From Sphagnum compactum (Eukaryota; Bryophyta; Sphagnopsida; Sphagnales), in the NCBI GenBank assembly GCA_965153455.1, contig OZ234503.1, positions 7,470,157 to 7,534,156 on the forward strand: a stretch of DNA of 64,000 nt, in the 5' to 3' direction. A program made the translations under genes and the position numbers. The stretch's first letter is position 1. The number at the start of each line of letters is the position of its first letter. Of the stretch, positions 59,196 to 64,000 are shown piece by piece. The notes under the pieces were generated by a model. That model worked only from the letters and a program-made list of their open reading frames with translations. It did no database searches and was not told the origin of the DNA.

Positions 59196-60351
59196 ATGCG
59201 ATCTGAATTTTCTGGTCCAACAAACTCAGTAGCCTTACCGGAAGATATGACGCTGGAGGAGACAGTGGTGGTTTCGGCACAAGAAGAGGAGGAGGAGGAG
59301 AAGAAGAAGAATGTGCTTGTTGCATCGAGCTTGCAGTCGGAGAATGGTAACAATGTGGTAGCAGTAATAAATCCTAAACCTGCGGCTTATAACCTAGACG
59401 AGATAGCCTCAAATCTTCACGAGACGGCTACGAAAGCTTTGGAACAGACAGAAACAGTGAGGAATGGTGCTACTGCTCAGACTTCAATCGTCGAGGATGT
59501 GGCTCATCTTGTGCTTGACCACAACAACAACAACGATGATGCCTCAAGTTCATCCAGGGATTATCTTGTAGGAGTTATTCAAAAAGTTGCTGATTACGCA
59601 GAGCAAGCCGGCCAGTCGAAAGCAGCAGCTCTGAATGAGGGTGATGATATCGTCGTCACCAGTACTTCTCCGAATCATGTCGATCAGTCGTCAACTGTTA
59701 GTTCCATATCCATTTCCAAATTCTTTTGCTCTCGTTGAGGATCTCAGTTTTGCTTCTCTCGTGTTCCTTTTGCAAAATTCTTTTGTTCTCAAGATCTGTT
59801 GCTAGAAATTTCCATGACACTCTCTTCCCCCATCTCTTGTTCCAGACGTGAGGTATTTACACTACACTTACACTGAAGGAACAGCGATTAGGGTTTGGAA
59901 TTGTGAATGAGATCGGGCTGTTGGTGAAGGTCATGACATCTGGAATGCACTGCATGTAAACTGAAGGAACCATTGGGGTTTGGAATTGTGAATGAGATCA
60001 CTCGGTTGGTGAAGGTCATGATATCTGGAATACACCACACTTCCAACAACCATTAGGGTTTGGAATTGTGAATGAGATTGCTTGGTGGTGAAGAACCTTG
60101 ATGTCTGCTTCACAGGCATCTCATGATTACAATTGTGGAGCTTTTCAAAATTCTTCGTGCTAATGACTTATGTATTTTTTGCGTGCCAGGGTTCTGTGGG
60201 CTTGAGCACCTACTTGTCTCTTTTTGTTGTCTGGTGTATATCACTGTGCACCTCAGCTGTTGGAAGCAAGGATCTCCCCCCTCCAACCCTAAAGCTTGCT
60301 GCAGAGGAAGTGGCTGCAGTGCTCCACTCTGCTGAACCATCCAAGTCCTAA
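59196..60351 (+). CDS. Unrecognised 220-residue acidic protein with a C-terminal membrane segment
   Basis: Exons 59196-59696 and 60190-60351 are joined in phase 0 (donor ACT|GTTAGT, acceptor GTGCCAG|GGT). I do not recognise the family. Residues 1-167 are hydrophilic and acidic, with a Glu/Lys run (EEEEEEKKKN), an Asn/Asp/Ser-rich linker and two likely amphipathic helices (NLDEIASNLHETATKALEQ, YLVGVIQKVADYAEQAG). Exon 2 starts GSVGLSTYLSLFVVWCISLC, a hydrophobic stretch of about 17 residues long enough for one membrane span, then a short tail with PPPTLKLAAEEVAAVLHSAE. This suggests a membrane protein with a large N-terminal soluble domain. The first in-frame ATG after the upstream stop was chosen. 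The upstream DNA (59070-59160) also reads as an Ala/Gln/Glu-rich frame (AQQARESAQYESEKSAQLQ) that shifts phase, so the true N-terminus may be different or in another exon. The exon 2 junction and its hydrophobic segment make a real gene likely. Confidence 0.65.
59885..60085. repeat. Three tandem copies of an 80-85 bp unit in the intron of the 59196 gene
   Basis: GGGTTTGGAATTGTGAATGA starts copies at 59891, 59976 and 60056, each followed by GAT(C/T)..G.T.GGTGAAG. They lie within the proposed intron 59697-60189. Confidence 0.85.
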
Positions 60352-63025
60352 AATGGGAGAATGAAAAGGAGGAGGATGACGACTATAGAGTCATGAAAGG
60401 TACAGATGGCAATCTTTAGGATTCCTCTCAATGGCAAAGAGAGAAGTCGGGAGGAGGTATGCTTCACCTTTGTTGAATGTAACGTATGATAGTTCTCTCC
60501 AACATGCATATATATTGCTGTTGCTGCTGCTGATGGTGACAAGCATCAAGCCAATAGCCCCAAGTGGTGGGGACTCACAGCCACGCATGTTGCAAGTGGT
60601 TGTGGGATCAATTCACGTCTGGAAGGAGGCTCTAGCCGCCCTAAGGGTAAAGAGACACTGGCACACTCAGTTGGCAAAATCTGCATCATTGTTTTTCTTA
60701 TGATGGTGTCTATTAGCATACCAGGCTATTAGTTCACTCTATATTTTCATGTTTCTCTTTATGGTAGATTAGGAGATATGTTGGTTGTTTTAGTGCGTTC
60801 TGGCTCATTTATAGACGATTACTGTTGCAAATCTTGTAAATCTGTGAGAATGAGAAAACTGTGCATAGTTCGCTTTATACTTAGGTACTAGATTTTCTCT
60901 TTGGGATAGGTTAGGAGCCATTGATTATTTTAGTGCCCTTTTGGCTCACTACAGAGAATTACTGTAATGAAACTACTAAATGTTTGAGAATGATAGAATT
61001 GTGTTTAGATTGCCTGTTTTGTGTGGGTCTTGTGCAATTACAGTCACAATTCTTCCCAGTTTGTAGGGTTTACTTTCTGTAATTCCCTTCATCTGAAAAC
61101 AATGTGTTTGTTTGAACCATCATTCATGAATTAGTAGTAGATGTCCTTGTCATTTTCTCAAGGATGTAAATCTGATCATTGTTGAACAGAGATTGAGACT
61201 TTTGAATAGCTCTTTGCAGGAATGTGCAGACACAAAAGCTACTTATCAACCCTAAGAAAAATGTAAAACTTTGGATTTTCATTCTGGTTGGAGGCGGTAT
61301 AATTGGGAGCTTCTTCTGAATGCCATAGTTTTTTGTTTTGGTCTGAATTTGGAGGTGGACTTTTGCTGATTGTGGCAGTGGGTCTCTTTGTTAGTCAGCT
61401 ATATGCATTACCCTTTGTGACATGAAGTGCTTAGCTCAGAGGTCACTAAAAAAGATTTTGTTACAACTTTGCTTCCATGAACTTCATTGTTGCATAATTC
61501 TTCATACTTGCTTTTGTTGTCATTAGTTTAGGGCATCAAAATTGTTTGTGATACTTGTTTGTCTTTCTTCCTGCTAAAGTTATGTTCCACTTGTAAAAAT
61601 GCATTGGATTTGGGGTTAAAATTGTTGGGACTTCACATGTGAAGCTGTAGGACAAATTGGGTCTTCCAAGTTGTCGACTTTGTTTAGGAGTTTTGAAATT
61701 CACATCATGAAGTTTGGAGTTTGTGAATCCACAGCTGTCTTACACTCTGTCCTGTTTTGTTTGTTCCTTCGGCCCAATCTACTACATGTTAAAGTCCCCA
61801 ATATTGATTTTCTTTTTTTTTTTTCCCCTTTTTTTCGGTGTTTTTTTGTTTGTTTTGGAAGCAAACAACTTGTTCCTTTTGCAAGTTGGAATGACAATTG
61901 GATGGGAGCAGATCTGGTATGGGCATGAATGTGGTGATCAATGGATGGATAGTCCAATGGCCCATTTTGTGTATCATAAAAATAGGGTAACTCCTATGGT
62001 ACCCAAGTACCTTTGCAACTTCAATATACGCCAGTCCAATAACTAATTGATTTTCTAATTTACATTTCAACAAATAGAATATATTCCTGAAGGTTCAATA
62101 TTTTTGTTGACCCAAAACTTGTTTCTTGAAAAAAAATTTGTGAAAATTTCAACATTTTCAGAAAATAATATAATTTAGTGTAAAAAGCTGAAATGTGGTG
62201 AAATTCCTCCCCAAGAACATTTTCTCCAAAATCAGAGGCAAATTGAAGCTCAAGTTTTGCTATGCAAATATCATTCAGTGCAACAAACTTATTATTCACA
62301 TAACCACATTCAAGTTGAAGCTGAAGAGTGCTATGCATTCAATGCAAAAAGCCATCAAATATGTATTTTCTTCTGTGTCTGTCTAGATGTTTGTTGTGTG
62401 TACAAATGTGAAGTGCTGTATGATGCGTCGTCAACTCCTCAGGTTTGCATACTCTTTCACCACTTGAAATTATGTTGTTTCCAATGTGTTTTCCTCACTC
62501 CATCTAAAAGGCCATAATTTCAGCATTATTATATTCTTACACCAGAAAGCCCTGTGATTGTGCAAGCCTCAAAATTTCTTTCAAGTTGGATCATGTCTTG
62601 TTCTCCTTCACTTCTCATTCACTTGCCTCATGAATCATATTCTTTGCAAGTAAGAAGATTTCTCATCCACTTGCCTCATGAACCATATCCTTGCTTCCCA
62701 AGAAAGAAGATTTTCATGATTCCTTGGAGCAAGGTGGTGTTCAATGGTTGAAGGCATCCAGTTCAAGTGATTTGCACATAAACACAAGTCACACATCAAA
62801 AAATTTGCAGGCAAAAATTATCTTCTTTTGTCAACTGGCCACTGCCACTGCAGCATCATCAGTCTGAAATACAAGGAGCAAGGGAAACAGACACTACTAG
62901 AGACCAATGTTTTCAATTCCTTTTTTTGGCAAAGTTACAAAACTTGGTAAAATTTTCTTTCAAGAGAGTGAAGTAAATGTACAAGCATTTTTGGCAGGGG
63001 AATTTTACTCAAAGTCTGGTTCTCT
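60352..63025. other. Spacer and 3' regions of two convergent genes
   Basis: It holds the 3' end of the 59196 gene and of PRP8. Two diverged direct repeats (about 60765-60878 and 60904-61013) share (G)ATTAGGAG, TTTTAGTGC, GGCTCA and TGAGAATGA.A.AACTGTG.-like strings. A short duplication TCACTTGCCTCATGAA.CATA lies near 62620-62690. Small frames (60431-60703, 61714-62046, 62257-62517) are not supported as genes. Confidence 0.5.
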
Positions 63026-64000
63026 TCAAGAGAACACATCCTCCCTGTCACCCTCAGTGGTCTCATTCTCCTCCATATTACTGAACTCCAAGAAATGAGT
63101 TGGTCTATGATCTTCATGATAAAACTCCCGGGGAGTGGCAAGCTTGATTCCATACTTCATGCCGACAGAATGCTTGACACCCATAAAATTGTAATTCCAT
63201 GGACCGTTATCTGGAACCTGTAAGAGCACATCCATAGAAGAGATTATCACCAAGTAGTTTGCAGAGAAAGCATGAAGCTACCACATCATGAGAACAACTA
63301 AAATAGGCTCACACATGTACAAGAAGATAGTAAAAAAGCAAATTCTTCAAGAACACAGTTCACAAATCTTAGGGATAGTAAACTGGCAAGTGCTATATGC
63401 CAAAAGAGGAATCAAGCATTTGGCTTACCATGTAGAAACCAAGGAAACGATCACTTAGAAGCATCTGGACTTTTTCATAGTGAGTTGGCAGATAGCCATG
63501 AGGGTTGCTCCCACTGTCCTTGTTGAGACGACCCCACTCATACCCACTAGGTGTCAGCTTGTAAGCTGTTAATGAACAAGAGCCAGGTGTAAAGCTGCAG
63601 GTCAAGATAATACATTTCTCGCCATCCCACTGCTTGTTGTTCTCCAAGATCCTTGCATGGCTTGTTAGATCCTGAACTCAAAAACAAACATCATGCATGC
63701 CACACATTAACCACAACTTCCTTATTTCAAACCTACTGGAAACAATCAGAGGAATGTTGCAAGTGCACTCAGCCTAAACTAGGTTAGAATGCAAGTTAGA
63801 ATGCAAGTTTGAAGGACCCACATATAGATCACCATCCTTTGCATATTCGAAAGTTCAACGTGGTGCATACCTGTGGCGATAGCTGTGGGAGCTCATTAGG
63901 TTGTGTGTGCAGCCAACCCAAAGGCTCCAGATCATTCAGAAATTCATGTTCAGGAAGAGCAGATGGCAGATGAACCAGCTGGTGTGTGCCCAACTGGGGT
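63026..64000 (-). CDS. PRP8: PRP8 pre-mRNA splicing factor, C-terminal exons (5' part outside window)
   Basis: Three exons read on the minus strand: 64000-63871 (partial), 63671-63429 and 63217-63026, with TGA at 63028-63026. PRP8 is the central scaffold of the U5 snRNP and spliceosome active site. These exons encode the end of the MPN/Jab1-like domain and the C-terminal tail, which bind the BRR2 helicase and the U5 protein network. Diagnostic strings are [100 protein letters not shown] and [15 protein letters not shown]. This family is among the most conserved of eukaryotic proteins, and the match continues across both introns in phase 0. The tail ends [11 protein letters not shown], close to that of other plants. 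Confidence 0.97.

Overview
This window looks like nuclear DNA from a land plant. The evidence is spliced genes with GT-AG introns, a nucleus-encoded FtsZ with a plastid-targeting-like leader, a RING-H2 ATL ubiquitin ligase, an HSFA1-type heat-shock factor, many TTTAGGG-type (telo-box) motifs near gene starts, and AT-rich spacers holding Ty1/copia and MITE remnants. The gene set does not fix the lineage. The divergent FtsZ that still carries an FtsZ2-type C-terminal peptide, together with several intronless housekeeping genes, makes me lean weakly towards a seedless plant (fern, lycophyte or bryophyte). That is inference.

Layout. 1-6244 (+) is the 3' part of a ZRANB3-like annealing helicase/HNH endonuclease gene, with 15 exons reconstructed here. 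8948-11219 (-) is an FtsZ gene in five proposed exons. 11.4-24.8 kb is AT-rich and repeat-dominated: short tandem repeats, a decayed minus-strand copia element (about 15.43-21.83 kb) that contains a nested LTR-like block and a 484-bp MITE with TA target duplication, and an anomalous GC-rich patch at 22.7-23.4 kb. 25284-26903 (+) is an intronless acetolactate synthase regulatory subunit with two ACT modules. 30254-31099 (+) is an intronless type-I prohibitin. 31.1-38.5 kb is spacer with minisatellites. 41226-43162 (+) is a four-exon class A1 heat-shock factor with a uORF-bearing leader. 43.2-48.1 kb is again spacer with tandem repeats. 48158-49699 (-) is a single-exon ATL-type RING-H2 E3 ligase. 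50.7-59 kb is AT-rich spacer with a PIF/Harbinger-like MITE, a 75-bp satellite-like array and a duplicated segment of about 260 bp. 59196-60351 (+) is a two-exon gene I do not recognise, encoding a small acidic protein with a predicted C-terminal membrane segment. 63026-64000 (-) is the 3' end of PRP8.

The genes are ordinary, separately transcribed eukaryotic genes. They cover genome maintenance, plastid division, branched-chain amino-acid synthesis, the mitochondrial inner membrane, heat stress, ubiquitination and splicing. Nothing suggests an operon-like or co-functional cluster, and I did not find a convincing new multi-gene system. The items most worth a second look are the divergent FtsZ, the unrecognised 220-residue membrane-anchored protein, uORFs in two leaders, a perfect 3 x 133-bp array inside a copia LTR, and the young-looking tandem repeats. 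All exon boundaries were inferred by eye from reading frame and splice signals, without transcript data.
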